From assembly GCA_009705865.1 (NCBI GenBank), contig WLSJ01000008.1, positions 1 to 22,178 of the forward strand: a stretch of DNA of 22,178 nucleotides. Direction: 5' to 3'. Position numbers and translations under genes: made by a program. The notes below the pieces were generated by a model. The model was not told where the DNA came from. It ran no database searches and saw nothing but the letters and a program-made list of their open reading frames with translations. Source of the stretch: Actinomycetota bacterium (GTDB lineage: Bacteria > Actinomycetota > Acidimicrobiia > Acidimicrobiales > Ilumatobacteraceae). Of this stretch, positions 1 to 6,945 are shown one piece after another; positions within the stretch are counted from its first letter, which is position 1, and the number at the start of each line of letters is the position of its first letter.

Positions 1-2
1 CA

Positions 3-524
3 GAAGGAAAAACTGTTCGTCCTCTATCCAAGGGTTACGCCACGTTCGCAATCGCAGAGAATGGACTCAGCACAGTGGGCGTGTGGGGCGACAATATACG
101 CGATGACGGCACATGGAAATCACTGCGCCAAAACTTGCCGCCCATTGTTCATAAAGGTAAGTCGGTGTATGCAAACTACCCCGATGTGGATTGGGGACAG
201 GACTATTCCAACAAGGTGTACAGCTTTCGCTCAGCAATCTGTACACGTACTGATGGACTCATGATGTTTGTTGCTATTGGGAAAGTGAATATTCGCATGT
301 TGGCAGATTCCTTGGTAATACTTGGCTGCTCCACTGCAATGGAACTCGATATCAACGGCACATGGCCCAATTTCTCGGTGTACAGCGGCTTCGGAAAAAC
401 TTCACGAGATGGCCAAGTCATCGATAAACGAATGGGAGACCCAAATCGCTACCTCTCTCAGTCAACGAAAGATTTCATTGCACTCTTTGACCCACAGACT
501 CTTCCCGCCGGAGTTGTCAAATAG
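3..524 (+). CDS. Phosphodiester glycosidase (NAGPA-like) family protein, 5'-truncated
   Basis: The reading frame is open from the first bases of the window, so this is the C-terminal part (about 173 residues) of a longer protein. The stretch SAICTRTDGLMMFVAIG, then a leucine-rich helix, then CSTAMELDINGTWPNFSVY, fits the core of the phosphodiester glycosidase domain (related to N-acetylglucosamine-1-phosphodiester glycosidase). In that family a residue run after the helix carries a conserved 'A-x-x-L/E-D-x-N/G' motif. Family members hydrolyse sugar phosphodiesters and are often exported; no signal peptide can be judged because the N-terminus is missing. A GTG at 75 is in frame, but coding continues upstream of it with matching composition, so I do not take it as the start. 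It is followed after 51 nt by the small membrane protein gene. The family call rests on motif memory and is moderately secure. Confidence 0.62.
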   Translation, partial: EGKTVRPLSKGYATFAIAENGLSTVGVWGDNIRDDGTWKSLRQNLPPIVHKGKSVYANYPDVDWGQDYSNKVYSFRSAICTRTDGLMMFVAIGKVNIRMLADSLVILGCSTAMELDINGTWPNFSVYSGFGKTSRDGQVIDKRMGDPNRYLSQSTKDFIALFDPQTLPAGVVK

Positions 525-540
525 AGGTCGTGCAAGCGAA

Positions 541-546
541 TACGAT
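541..546 (+). promoter_or_regulatory. Possible -10 element for the LapA-like gene
   Basis: TACGAT lies 29 nt before the ATG at 576. It matches the TANNNT pattern seen at other starts in this window. It would give a leader of about 20 nt containing the AAGGAA ribosome binding site. No clear -35 is visible. Confidence 0.25.
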
Positions 547-575
547 GTGTAGAAACACCACTAAGGAATTTTCAC

Positions 576-833
576 ATGTTTGATAACGATGACTCTGAAC
601 CAGCAGTTGACTCTGGAGCTGGCATTGGCACAGTTGCCGCTATAGCCGGGGTGTTGATCATCGTTGCACTTATTGCAGCCAACACCACCCGTATTGATAT
701 CAATTTCGTGGTGTATCGCACGCATGACGTACCGCTGTGGTGGTACACAATCATCCTTGTTGCGCTAACAATCGTGACAGATCGTGTTCTTCGATTTGTT
801 ATTCGTCACCGTAAAGCAAACAAAAACAAGTAG
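576..833 (+). CDS. Small two-TM membrane protein, LapA-domain-like
   Basis: This 85-residue protein has an acidic N-terminus (MFDNDDSEPAVD), a first hydrophobic segment at about residues 17-35 and a second at about 52-72. It ends in a basic cytoplasmic tail (RHRKANKNK). The layout TM, then N-T-x-x-I-x-I-N-F-x-V, then TM, resembles the LapA/DUF1049 domain, in which the segment between the helices has an 'N-x-x-x-V-x-F' pattern. Members are inner-membrane proteins of poorly defined role; in Gram-negatives they relate to lipopolysaccharide assembly, which need not apply here. The ATG has an AAGGAA ribosome binding site about 7 nt upstream, and a TACGAT -10-like hexamer lies at 541-546. The 3' end converges on the metallo-hydrolase gene with a shared hairpin between them. 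Confidence 0.6.
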   Translation: MFDNDDSEPAVDSGAGIGTVAAIAGVLIIVALIAANTTRIDINFVVYRTHDVPLWWYTIILVALTIVTDRVLRFVIRHRKANKNK

Positions 834-839
834 CAAAAA

Positions 840-1802
840 TCAGCCAACTATTCGATAGTTGGCTAACAAGCGCGGTTCTCCGCCATCTTCAGTTGCAACA
901 ATTCCGTCATCAACTAATTTGCGCACATGTGACCAAACACTCCGACGCGCTGGACGATGAAGTTTCTTGTCTATCGCCGCATACAACACTTTGACTATTC
1001 CTGGAATGGTGTTGTTGCCGTTTGCAATCTGCACAATGATCTGACGTTCACGTTCTAAACGATGTTCATGGTATGCAACAAGAAATGGTTGTGGGTCCGT
1101 CACTGGGCCACCATGTGTGGGCCATAAAATTCTGTCATCACGGGCTATAACCTTGCGCATGGAATCCATGTACTGACGCATATCGCCATCTGGTGGAGAC
1201 ACGATGGTGGTTGACCACCCCATCACATGATCTCCCGTGAACAAAGCACGCTCGGTGTCCATAGCCACGCATAAGTGATTCGACGTGTGACCAGGTGTAG
1301 CAACAGCAGTGAGTGCGAACTCATTTGTTGCAAAGAACTTTTCACCATCAAGCACTGCGGCATCTGGCATGAACGCTAGATCGATTGTCTCTTTTTCTTC
1401 GTCAGACACAACTTCGTCAGTTGGATCATCTTCCGATTCGTCATGATCATCTTCTTCAACAAAGCCGTCATATACCCGATGCGGACCAATGGCGTATCGA
1501 GTAGCACCAGTCTCACTGTGTAACCATTCAGTGAGTGGCGAGTGATCAGAATGACAATGAGTCACCACGATGCCAACAACATTGCGCCCCTCAAGAACAA
1601 CTCGTAATGCTTCCCGATGACTATCAAGCTTTGGTCCCGGATCAATGACAACGACATCGTGTGTTCCGAGAATGTATGTACCTGTTCCGTGATAACTGAA
1701 CTTAGACGGATTTTTCGCAATGACTCTCTGAACTAGAGGAGACACCTGAGTAATTTCGGCATACGGCGCATCGTCGATGCGGGGAACAAATGGGATAGCC
1801 AT
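840..1802 (-). CDS. MBL-fold metallo-hydrolase, LACTB2-like
   Basis: This 320-residue cytoplasmic protein has the metallo-beta-lactamase signature T-H-C-H-S-D-H (H82, H84, D86, H87). Further metal ligands are visible as H172 (PGHTSNH), D191 (FTGDH) and H230 (PTHGG). The last ~75 residues form a basic winged-helix-like tail (HRLERERQI..., RRSVWSHVRKLVDDG), as in the LACTB2 group. That group includes a human single-strand endoribonuclease and bacterial homologues of uncertain substrate. An unusual acidic insertion at about residues 116-137 (EEDDHDESEDD and on) separates the two halves. The ATG at 1802 is 2 nt after the asparaginase stop, indicating cotranscription and probable coupling. The actual substrate cannot be told from sequence. 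Confidence 0.85.
   Translation of the reverse strand: MAIPFVPRIDDAPYAEITQVSPLVQRVIAKNPSKFSYHGTGTYILGTHDVVVIDPGPKLDSHREALRVVLEGRNVVGIVVTHCHSDHSPLTEWLHSETGATRYAIGPHRVYDGFVEEDDHDESEDDPTDEVVSDEEKETIDLAFMPDAAVLDGEKFFATNEFALTAVATPGHTSNHLCVAMDTERALFTGDHVMGWSTTIVSPPDGDMRQYMDSMRKVIARDDRILWPTHGGPVTDPQPFLVAYHEHRLERERQIIVQIANGNNTIPGIVKVLYAAIDKKLHRPARRSVWSHVRKLVDDGIVATEDGGEPRLLANYRIVG
842..864 (-). terminator. Intrinsic terminator of the AI-2E/asparaginase/MBL operon
   Basis: A perfect 10-bp inverted repeat (AGCCAACTAT/ATAGTTGGCT) with a 3-nt loop is followed on the minus strand by GATTTTTG. The hairpin lies inside the last codons of the metallo-hydrolase gene and touches its TGA stop (840-842), so coding and terminator overlap. 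On the plus strand there is no U-tract after the stem, so it should act mainly on minus-strand transcription. Confidence 0.75.
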
Positions 1803-1804
1803 GA

Positions 1805-2770
1805 TCAGTCAAACCCAATTGCTCTCACTGCACCCACTGGTTTTCCATGGCCGAGTACAACCTCCACGATGCTGTTATCAACACGTGTGATATCTATACC
1901 CAATTTTTGCAAAGCAGCAAGAAGAACAGTCGGTGTTGCGCGACCGTAACCGTCTGACAACTTCAGCGCAACTGCACGTCCATCGGGTAACGCTGCGGCG
2001 TACACAGCATCAGCACCATCTTTGGCAAACAATCCGTTCACGCCGGAAACAATTGTGGTGACATCACGCCCTTTGCCTCCCACCATGTACGGAAACTGTG
2101 ACATAGCTGTATAGATCTGAGTGCCGGACTCTCCCGCTTCACCTGTCGCCATCGCACGCATGGCGCGAGCAAGACCAACTAGTTCCACAACATGAGCCGG
2201 TGCGCCACAACCATCAATTCCAATAGCAAATGCCTCATGGCCCGTGACTTCGGCAACTGTTCGCGTAATCAATTGCTGCAACGGGTGATCTTGTTCAAGG
2301 TAATTGTTAAGTGGCCATCCGTTGATAACGCACGTTGCCACCATGCCTGAATGTTTGCCGCTGCATCCCATTTGTAAAGCAGATTTTGGACGACCTTCAC
2401 GAATTGCATCATGAGCAGAGTGAGTATGCATGGGGTAATCATGCGTGTTCCCCAATGCACTTTCATCTAGTCCGAATTCAGACAAGATTGATAGCGCTGT
2501 TTGTTGGTGAATCGTTTCGCCGTTATGGCTAGAGCACACCAACGCCAATTTTTCCGGCGGTAGCGATAGACCAGCGCGGACCATTGCCAATGCTTGAATC
2601 GGTTTGGTAGACGATCGAGGAAAAATCTGTATGTGAGGGTCCCCCAGCGTAAATTCAATATCGCCAGAACGGCCAACACCGACAACTGCTCCGAAGTGAA
2701 CGCTCTCATCAACTCCGCTTCGCGAAACTACAGCAACCGGAACAAACTGTGTTGGAGAAACTCCGGTCAC
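1805..2770 (-). CDS. L-asparaginase II family (PF06089) amidohydrolase
   Basis: This 321-residue enzyme should hydrolyse L-asparagine to aspartate and ammonia in the cytoplasm. It carries the motifs of the zinc-containing Rhizobium etli type, not the E. coli type: PRSSTKP (S53, K56), CSSHNGE (S80, S81), GCSGKHSGM (C136, K139) and IDGCGAP (C188). In the characterised family the PRSSxKP serine and lysine form the catalytic centre, and the two cysteines with a lysine hold zinc; all are present here. The start is GTG at 2770, overlapping the upstream transporter stop as GTGA, so translation is probably coupled. The neighbouring AI-2E-type exporter and MBL hydrolase show no obvious pathway link to asparagine. 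Confidence 0.92.
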   Translation of the reverse strand: MTGVSPTQFVPVAVVSRSGVDESVHFGAVVGVGRSGDIEFTLGDPHIQIFPRSSTKPIQALAMVRAGLSLPPEKLALVCSSHNGETIHQQTALSILSEFGLDESALGNTHDYPMHTHSAHDAIREGRPKSALQMGCSGKHSGMVATCVINGWPLNNYLEQDHPLQQLITRTVAEVTGHEAFAIGIDGCGAPAHVVELVGLARAMRAMATGEAGESGTQIYTAMSQFPYMVGGKGRDVTTIVSGVNGLFAKDGADAVYAAALPDGRAVALKLSDGYGRATPTVLLAALQKLGIDITRVDNSIVEVVLGHGKPVGAVRAIGFD

Positions 2771-3948
2771 GCTGACCGATTCTTTCGTGAACTGCGCTTT
2801 GCCCGTACTGGTTTCTCTGGCGGCATCAGAGTGAGCGGATCATCAATCACTTCGTGACGAGTTCCCCATGACGATACGAGGGCTTGACCCATCGCTACTG
2901 CAGGTAACGCAAGAATTGCGCCCACTGGCCCAAGGACAGCTCCTCCCACAAGTGCACCACCAAAGGCCAATGCAGGATGCAATTCCAAAGTACGTGCAGT
3001 TACCTTCGGTGCAAAGAGGTAATTTTCCACCTGTTGATACACAGCAATAAAGCCAACTACTACTAATGCTTTGATTGGGGACTCAACAAAGGTCAACACC
3101 AATGGCAGTACACCTGCGATGTACGTTCCGATAACTGGCAAGAACTGGGAAACGAACCCAACCCACAATGCCATCGCGATCGGAGCTGGGATACCAATTG
3201 CTTGAAAAGCAATCCAGTGAAAGAAGGATGAGATAACCGCTAACAATGCGCGTGAATACAAATACCCACCAGTTTTGGTGATTGCCAATTCCCATGCATT
3301 CAAAACTTGTCGTTGTCTGTCTGGCCGCAATCGGGAACAAATAGATCGCCGTAGTCGAGGGCCATCAGCAACTAAGTAGTACGAAAACAACAACACGGTA
3401 AACATTTGAAAAATGACTCCGAGCGCTTGAACAGAAAGGTTGAACACTTTGTCTTGTTGCGAGTTAACGAATTCTTGTACCGGACCATTCGGGTCAGAGA
3501 TCTTTTCGTTGACCGATGCAGCATCGATCTGAGTACTAAACGTGTCATTCAGAATTTTCACCGTGTCATTGACGTATTGCTCACTGTTTGACAACACATC
3601 AGCAACTTGTTGCCCGACGATGGTGCCCACTGCACCCACAAACGTAAAGACAATTACGACAAGTCCGAGCATCAACAAACCAGTAGAAGAACGGCGGCCT
3701 CTGCCACGTGCTACCAACCTGTTGACTGCTGGCTCTAGTGCCAACGCAATAAACAATGACACCAACATCAAAATGAGGAAGTTGTTCAAACGATGAAACG
3801 TAAAACGCAGAACCAGAGTTCCGATAAACCCCAGCCAGAAAATCACTACCGCGCGCGGTACCCATCGAGGCATCCGTGAAGATTGGCTTGCAGAGACTGG
3901 TGTTTCGGTCACAGACGAAAGCGTATAGGTCGCCATCCTGTGACGCAT
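2767..3948 (-). CDS. AI-2E family transporter (PF01594)
   Basis: This is a 393-residue polytopic membrane protein. A short N-tail is followed by paired helices (about residues 33-75), a third hydrophobic segment (about 88-112), a soluble region with a long amphipathic stretch (about 115-165), and a C-terminal helix cluster (about 170-360). The late motif LPVIGTYIAGVLP followed by ENYLFAPKVTARTLELHP is characteristic of the family. A basic tail (RAKRSSRKNRSA) ends the protein. Family members export small molecules such as autoinducer-2 or act as Na+/H+ antiporters; the substrate here is unknown. Two in-frame ATGs exist, at 3948 and 3936. The first has a weak GGGAA upstream; the second would give MATYTL. 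It heads a three-gene operon and is divergent from the MpaB-like gene across 40 nt. Confidence 0.88.
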   Translation of the reverse strand: MRHRMATYTLSSVTETPVSASQSSRMPRWVPRAVVIFWLGFIGTLVLRFTFHRLNNFLILMLVSLFIALALEPAVNRLVARGRGRRSSTGLLMLGLVVIVFTFVGAVGTIVGQQVADVLSNSEQYVNDTVKILNDTFSTQIDAASVNEKISDPNGPVQEFVNSQQDKVFNLSVQALGVIFQMFTVLLFSYYLVADGPRLRRSICSRLRPDRQRQVLNAWELAITKTGGYLYSRALLAVISSFFHWIAFQAIGIPAPIAMALWVGFVSQFLPVIGTYIAGVLPLVLTFVESPIKALVVVGFIAVYQQVENYLFAPKVTARTLELHPALAFGGALVGGAVLGPVGAILALPAVAMGQALVSSWGTRHEVIDDPLTLMPPEKPVRAKRSSRKNRSA

Positions 3949-3976
3949 TCGCCGTGCAATTCCCAGCTATGGATGG

Positions 3977-3983
3977 CACGATA
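3977..3983. promoter_or_regulatory. Overlapping divergent -10 candidates
   Basis: CACGAT at 3977-3982 sits exactly 6 nt before the ATG at 3989, the spacing seen at leaderless starts in this window. The same bases read on the minus strand give TATCGT (3978-3983), a hexamer also found before the cyclophilin and Bax-inhibitor genes. It could drive the AI-2E operon with a leader of about 23 nt. No clear -35 elements are seen. Confidence 0.35.
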
Positions 3984-3988
3984 GAGAC

Positions 3989-4879
3989 ATGCCTTCAGTC
4001 CCCGCCGCCGTCTCTGACCGAGTCGAATCAGTACGCCTGGCGATTGCAGCCGCCCTTCGCGACAGGGTTATTGGTGATAACGCCGAGGAAAAGCGCGACG
4101 CCATCATGAATGCCACTGGCCCTCGATGGTTCTCTGAGTCCTCTCCGCTTCACATCGTCCATTCGGATTCATCGATGTTTATCGGTGGGATGAGGGCCTT
4201 GTTGTTTCAATCCCTACATCCATTAGCAATGGCCGGTGTCGCTCAACATTCCGATTATCGCGGAGACCCTTGGGGCCGCCTGCAACGTACTGCAGACTTT
4301 GTAGCAACAACATCTTTTGCTCCAGCAGATGCAGCACAGCGTGCAGTTGACATCGTGGTCAATGTGCATAAGCGTGTCAAAGGAACCGCTAGTGATGGTC
4401 GTGAATACTCTGCGTCTGATCCGCATCTTCTTCGATGGGTGCATGTTGCAGAAGTTGACAGTTTCATTCGTGCACATCAGGCATACGGAGCAACACCGTT
4501 AGATACCGCCGGCTACGACGCATACGTCGCAGACATGGCAGTTATCGCACGCAAGTTGGGCGTACCAGCGCCACCAACATCAGTGCAAGGTCTCAAAGAT
4601 CAAATTGCACAGTTCCGCCCTGAACTTCGCGGCACCACAGAATCACGTGATGCAGCAAAGTATTTATTGCTGACTCCACCACTTGAACTTGTTGCTCGCG
4701 TTCCGTACTCACTCATTGCAGCTGCGGCAATAGCAATTCTTCCCACATGGGCTCGCGCCGATTTACGACTTCCGTACTTACCAGTGACTGAACAACTTGT
4801 GGTGAAGCCAATCGGTCAGCTCATCTCGTCCACCATTCGGTGGGCTACTTCTGGCGATTTTGTTTCGCAAGCGGTGTAG
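3989..4879 (+). CDS. MpaB/DUF2236-family oxygenase-like protein
   Basis: This 296-residue protein has the DUF2236 landmarks in order: GPRWFSESSPLHIVHSD (44-60), GGMRALLFQSLHPLAMAGV (66-84), HSDYRGDPWGRLQRTA (87-102), H127 in a 'VNVHKRVKG' run, DGREYSASDPHLLRWVHVAEVDSF (136-159). The family includes rubber oxygenase (latex-clearing protein) and the mycophenolic-acid enzyme MpaB, and some members bind b-type haem. Most actinobacterial members have no known substrate. A C-terminal hydrophobic stretch (about 232-247) may associate with membrane. The ATG lacks a ribosome binding site and fits a leaderless start. Its 3' end overlaps the convergent glycosylase gene by 35 bp. Confidence 0.85.
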   Translation: MPSVPAAVSDRVESVRLAIAAALRDRVIGDNAEEKRDAIMNATGPRWFSESSPLHIVHSDSSMFIGGMRALLFQSLHPLAMAGVAQHSDYRGDPWGRLQRTADFVATTSFAPADAAQRAVDIVVNVHKRVKGTASDGREYSASDPHLLRWVHVAEVDSFIRAHQAYGATPLDTAGYDAYVADMAVIARKLGVPAPPTSVQGLKDQIAQFRPELRGTTESRDAAKYLLLTPPLELVARVPYSLIAAAAIAILPTWARADLRLPYLPVTEQLVVKPIGQLISSTIRWATSGDFVSQAV

Positions 4880-6062
4880 CTAAATCTCCATGTGCGCCAA
4901 TGCGTACTGTGTCAAGCCCTAGCCACGTAGCCATTTCACGCAACTCAAGCATGAGTTCTGAAACAACATGCTTAACATCAACACCTTCTTCACTAAATGC
5001 TCCGGGTACAACAAGTTCGCCAGCATGCCGATCAGCTTTCAGATCAACTCGTGCCACAATGCGGTCACCTAAAACAAACGGCAACACGTAGTAACCGTAA
5101 ATACGCTTCGGTGCTGGTACATAAATTTCTATGCGATAGTGAAAATCAAACAGTCGTTCAATGCGCGGGCGACACCACACCAAAGAATCAAATGGCGACA
5201 CAAGTGCTCGCACGTTTACTTCACGAGGACGCTTCGTGTTCGGCAACATATACGCAACGTCGCGCCACCCCTCTACCCGCACTTGCTCAAGAAGACCTTC
5301 TTCAACAAGTTCAGCTAAATAAGGCTTTGCTTGTTGAGGTTTTTGCCTGTGGTAATCAAACAGGTCGCTCGCGGTTCCAACGCCCACGCTGCGCGCTGCT
5401 AGCAACAACATCTCACGACGAGCTTCACCTTGGGTCGGTGTCGGTGCATTCAATGTTTTCTTTGACAACACATCGTGCGGAGCGTGATACACACGCGCAA
5501 AATCCGATGATCGACGTTGCGCAGTGATCTCTCCGGTCCAAAACAAGTATTCAAGAATTGCTTTACCGTCATCCCAATCCCACCACGAACCCTTTGGACC
5601 AGTGCGAGTACGAACATCACCAGCGACAATCGGGCCATCGTTATAGATGCGGTCACGAATTTCTTTGACAAGTTTTGGTTTTTCCTTAGCGATGCGACGC
5701 AAGCCTGGCCACATTGAACCATTACGTGCTTCTTCCATTCGCCAGCGAATCAGTGGGTGCATTTCGACGGGAAGGTGTGACGCTTCGTGACACCAATATT
5801 CAAATAGCTCACCATCAGCCGTGGCGTCAGGAATGAGAGAACGCGGATGATTACCGAGGCGTGAAAATAGCGGCATCTCTTGACTGCGCACTAAAACATT
5901 GACGCTGTCGATCTGAATGAGACCAACAGAGTTCATTACACGACGCAAATGACGTCTATCGATTCGTCCAGTGGGACGAGGTGTATCGAATCCTTGTGCT
6001 GCTAACGCAATGCGTCGAGCAGAGGAAAGACTGATCTCAGTCGGCGACTGTGACCGTGACAC
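4845..6062 (-). CDS. YcaQ/AlkX-type winged-helix DNA glycosylase (HTH_42)
   Basis: This 405-residue protein belongs to the HTH_42 (former DUF1006) family. It starts with helices (SLSSARRIALAAQGF) and then has IQIDSVNVL, whose Q50-x-D52 is the catalytic Q-x-D motif of the E. coli YcaQ/AlkX branch; AlkZ-type members have Q-x-Q. Landmarks further on are FEYWCHEASHLP, WWDWDDGKAILEYLFWTGEI, VSPFDSLVWCRPRIERLFDF and YVLPFVLGDRIVARVDLKADR. Characterised members unhook interstrand crosslinks and remove bulky N-alkyl adducts. The start is GTG at 6062, overlapping the cyclophilin 3' end by 26 bp; no strong ribosome binding site is seen, so reinitiation is likely. The 3' end overlaps the MpaB-like gene by 35 bp in antisense. 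Confidence 0.88.
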   Translation of the reverse strand: MSRSQSPTEISLSSARRIALAAQGFDTPRPTGRIDRRHLRRVMNSVGLIQIDSVNVLVRSQEMPLFSRLGNHPRSLIPDATADGELFEYWCHEASHLPVEMHPLIRWRMEEARNGSMWPGLRRIAKEKPKLVKEIRDRIYNDGPIVAGDVRTRTGPKGSWWDWDDGKAILEYLFWTGEITAQRRSSDFARVYHAPHDVLSKKTLNAPTPTQGEARREMLLLAARSVGVGTASDLFDYHRQKPQQAKPYLAELVEEGLLEQVRVEGWRDVAYMLPNTKRPREVNVRALVSPFDSLVWCRPRIERLFDFHYRIEIYVPAPKRIYGYYVLPFVLGDRIVARVDLKADRHAGELVVPGAFSEEGVDVKHVVSELMLELREMATWLGLDTVRIGAHGDLATPLAKQNRQK

Positions 6063-6594
6063 TCTTGATTACAACATCGACCAATGGTTTGTCACTGCGA
6101 TCTGTTTCAACATTCTGCATTGCTTCGACAACTTCAAGACCTTTGACAACTTGCCCGAACAGTGCGTACGACGGAGGCAATTGCACACCGCTTGGCCCAC
6201 TGATGAGAAAGAATTGTGAACCGTTTGTGTTTGGCCCGGCATTTGCCATTGCCAATGAACCAATTTGGTATTGCCCAGCTTTTGGCAATTCATCGGCGTA
6301 TTGATATCCGGGTCCACCGCGGCCTGTGCCGGTTGGGTCTCCGCCTTGGCACACGAAGCCCTTGATGATGCGGTGGAAAATGATGTCGTCGTAATAGTGG
6401 TACGCAGCGAGGTACACGAAACTGTTCACTGTCTTTGGTGCCTTGATGGGATCAAGTGCAATGACCAATGTTCCCATTGATGTTTCCATCGTCGCGGTGT
6501 ATCGCTTGGTCGGGTCAATTCCCATTTCAGGAGCTGAAGGGAATTTTTGATTCTTTTGTGCTGAACCATCAAGTGGGGGGAAAGGGAAACTCAT
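6037..6594 (-). CDS. Cyclophilin-type peptidyl-prolyl cis-trans isomerase
   Basis: This 185-residue cyclophilin catalyses cis-trans isomerisation of proline peptide bonds and assists folding. Family motifs are FHRIIKGFVCQGGDPTGTGRGGPGYQ (R75 and Q83 at the active site), AMANAGPNTNGSQFF (F128) and ALFGQVVKG (F146). There is no signal peptide or lipobox; a proline-rich N-terminal extension of about 30 residues precedes the domain, so a cytoplasmic location is likely. On the minus strand TATCGT lies 7 nt before the ATG with no ribosome binding site, fitting a near-leaderless start. It is the first gene of a two-gene unit with the glycosylase. The functional link between the two is not obvious. 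Confidence 0.93.
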   Translation of the reverse strand: MSFPFPPLDGSAQKNQKFPSAPEMGIDPTKRYTATMETSMGTLVIALDPIKAPKTVNSFVYLAAYHYYDDIIFHRIIKGFVCQGGDPTGTGRGGPGYQYADELPKAGQYQIGSLAMANAGPNTNGSQFFLISGPSGVQLPPSYALFGQVVKGLEVVEAMQNVETDRSDKPLVDVVIKSVTVTVAD

Positions 6595-6601
6595 CCCGAT
6601 G

Positions 6602-6607
6602 ACGATA
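6602..6607 (-). promoter_or_regulatory. -10 element of the cyclophilin gene (leaderless type)
   Basis: TATCGT on the minus strand, with a 7-nt spacer to the ATG at 6594. The same hexamer and spacer occur before the Bax-inhibitor gene. There is no Shine-Dalgarno sequence between it and the start. Confidence 0.5.
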
Positions 6608-6651
6608 CAAGCCGCCGGTGGAACCTTTCGCCTGGCAGGTCACGCAGTGTC

Positions 6652-6657
6652 TACGAT
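6652..6657 (+). promoter_or_regulatory. -10 element of the DksA-like microprotein gene (leaderless)
   Basis: TACGAT followed by exactly 6 nt (GGAGAC) and then ATG at 6664. This is the -10 to +1 distance, so transcription probably starts at the start codon. No clear -35 is visible. Confidence 0.5.
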
Positions 6658-6663
6658 GGAGAC

Positions 6664-6840
6664 ATGAGCGAACACACGAGCCCCCTCGATCTAGATGCCA
6701 TCGAGCGTGATTTGGCCGATGTTGATGCTGCATTGACTCGTCTTGATAACGACACCTATTGGGTCGATGAAGTGACGGGCCAGCCTCTCAGCACAGACCT
6801 GCTCGCTGCTCACCCCACTGCTCGACGTAATCCGTCGTAA
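6664..6840 (+). CDS. 58-residue DksA/TraR-like protein lacking zinc-finger cysteines
   Basis: The ORF encodes 58 residues beginning MSEHTSPLDLDAIERDLADV. The run LDAIERDLADVDAALTRLD, then TYWVDEVTGQPLS, then LLAAHPTARR closely follows the end of the DksA/TraR coiled coil and its zinc finger, where actinobacterial DksA-like proteins read 'AIexdLaDVexALxRLdxGTYgxCexCGxPIxxxRLxAxPxaxxC'. Here the cysteine positions hold D, T and N/S and the protein stops right after, so no zinc site remains. DksA-family proteins act on RNA polymerase; whether this form can is unknown. It is divergent from the cyclophilin gene and lies 105 nt before the ferritin-like operon. Start choice rests on the perfectly placed -10 hexamer; codon use looks like that of the neighbours. 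Confidence 0.72.
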   Translation: MSEHTSPLDLDAIERDLADVDAALTRLDNDTYWVDEVTGQPLSTDLLAAHPTARRNPS

Positions 6841-6876
6841 CTGTGACCTGCGTCTCGCTTTCCGCGTGATGAAGAG

Positions 6877-6890
6877 TTAGAATCTTAGAA
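6877..6890 (+). promoter_or_regulatory. Promoter -10 region with direct repeat, ferritin-like operon
   Basis: TTAGAA occurs twice with an 8-nt period (6877-6882 and 6885-6890). TAGAAT at 6878-6883 is a good -10 hexamer and would start a leader of about 55 nt. The repeat overlying the -10 could be an operator, but no known regulator box was matched with confidence. Confidence 0.4.
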
Positions 6891-6899
6891 GTAATCAAG

Positions 6900-6926
6900 C
6901 AGTTAATTGCACCCTGCAAGTAACTG
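6900..6926 (+). promoter_or_regulatory. Hairpin/palindrome in the leader of the ferritin-like operon
   Basis: A 12-bp inverted repeat, CAGTTAATTGCA and TGCAAGTAACTG, has a CCC loop and a single mismatch. It ends 19 nt before the GTG start, just upstream of the AGGGAG ribosome binding site. As RNA it is a stable stem-loop; as DNA it is a near-palindrome that a dimeric regulator could bind. It has no U-tract, so it is not a standard terminator. Confidence 0.6.
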
Positions 6927-6945
6927 AAAGGATAGGGAGTTCACC

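Noticed and set aside
75..524. GTG at 75 as a true start for the first gene
   Set aside because: The frame is open and coding-like to the window edge, so the gene is truncated and does not start here.
4845..4879. Convergent 35-bp overlap as a frameshift or pseudogene sign
   Set aside because: Both proteins are full length and end in family-like fashion. The overlap is normal compaction.
6820..6840. Small inverted repeat at the DksA-like gene end
   Set aside because: The stem is only 5 bp (CGACG/CGTCG) without a T-tract, which is not above chance.
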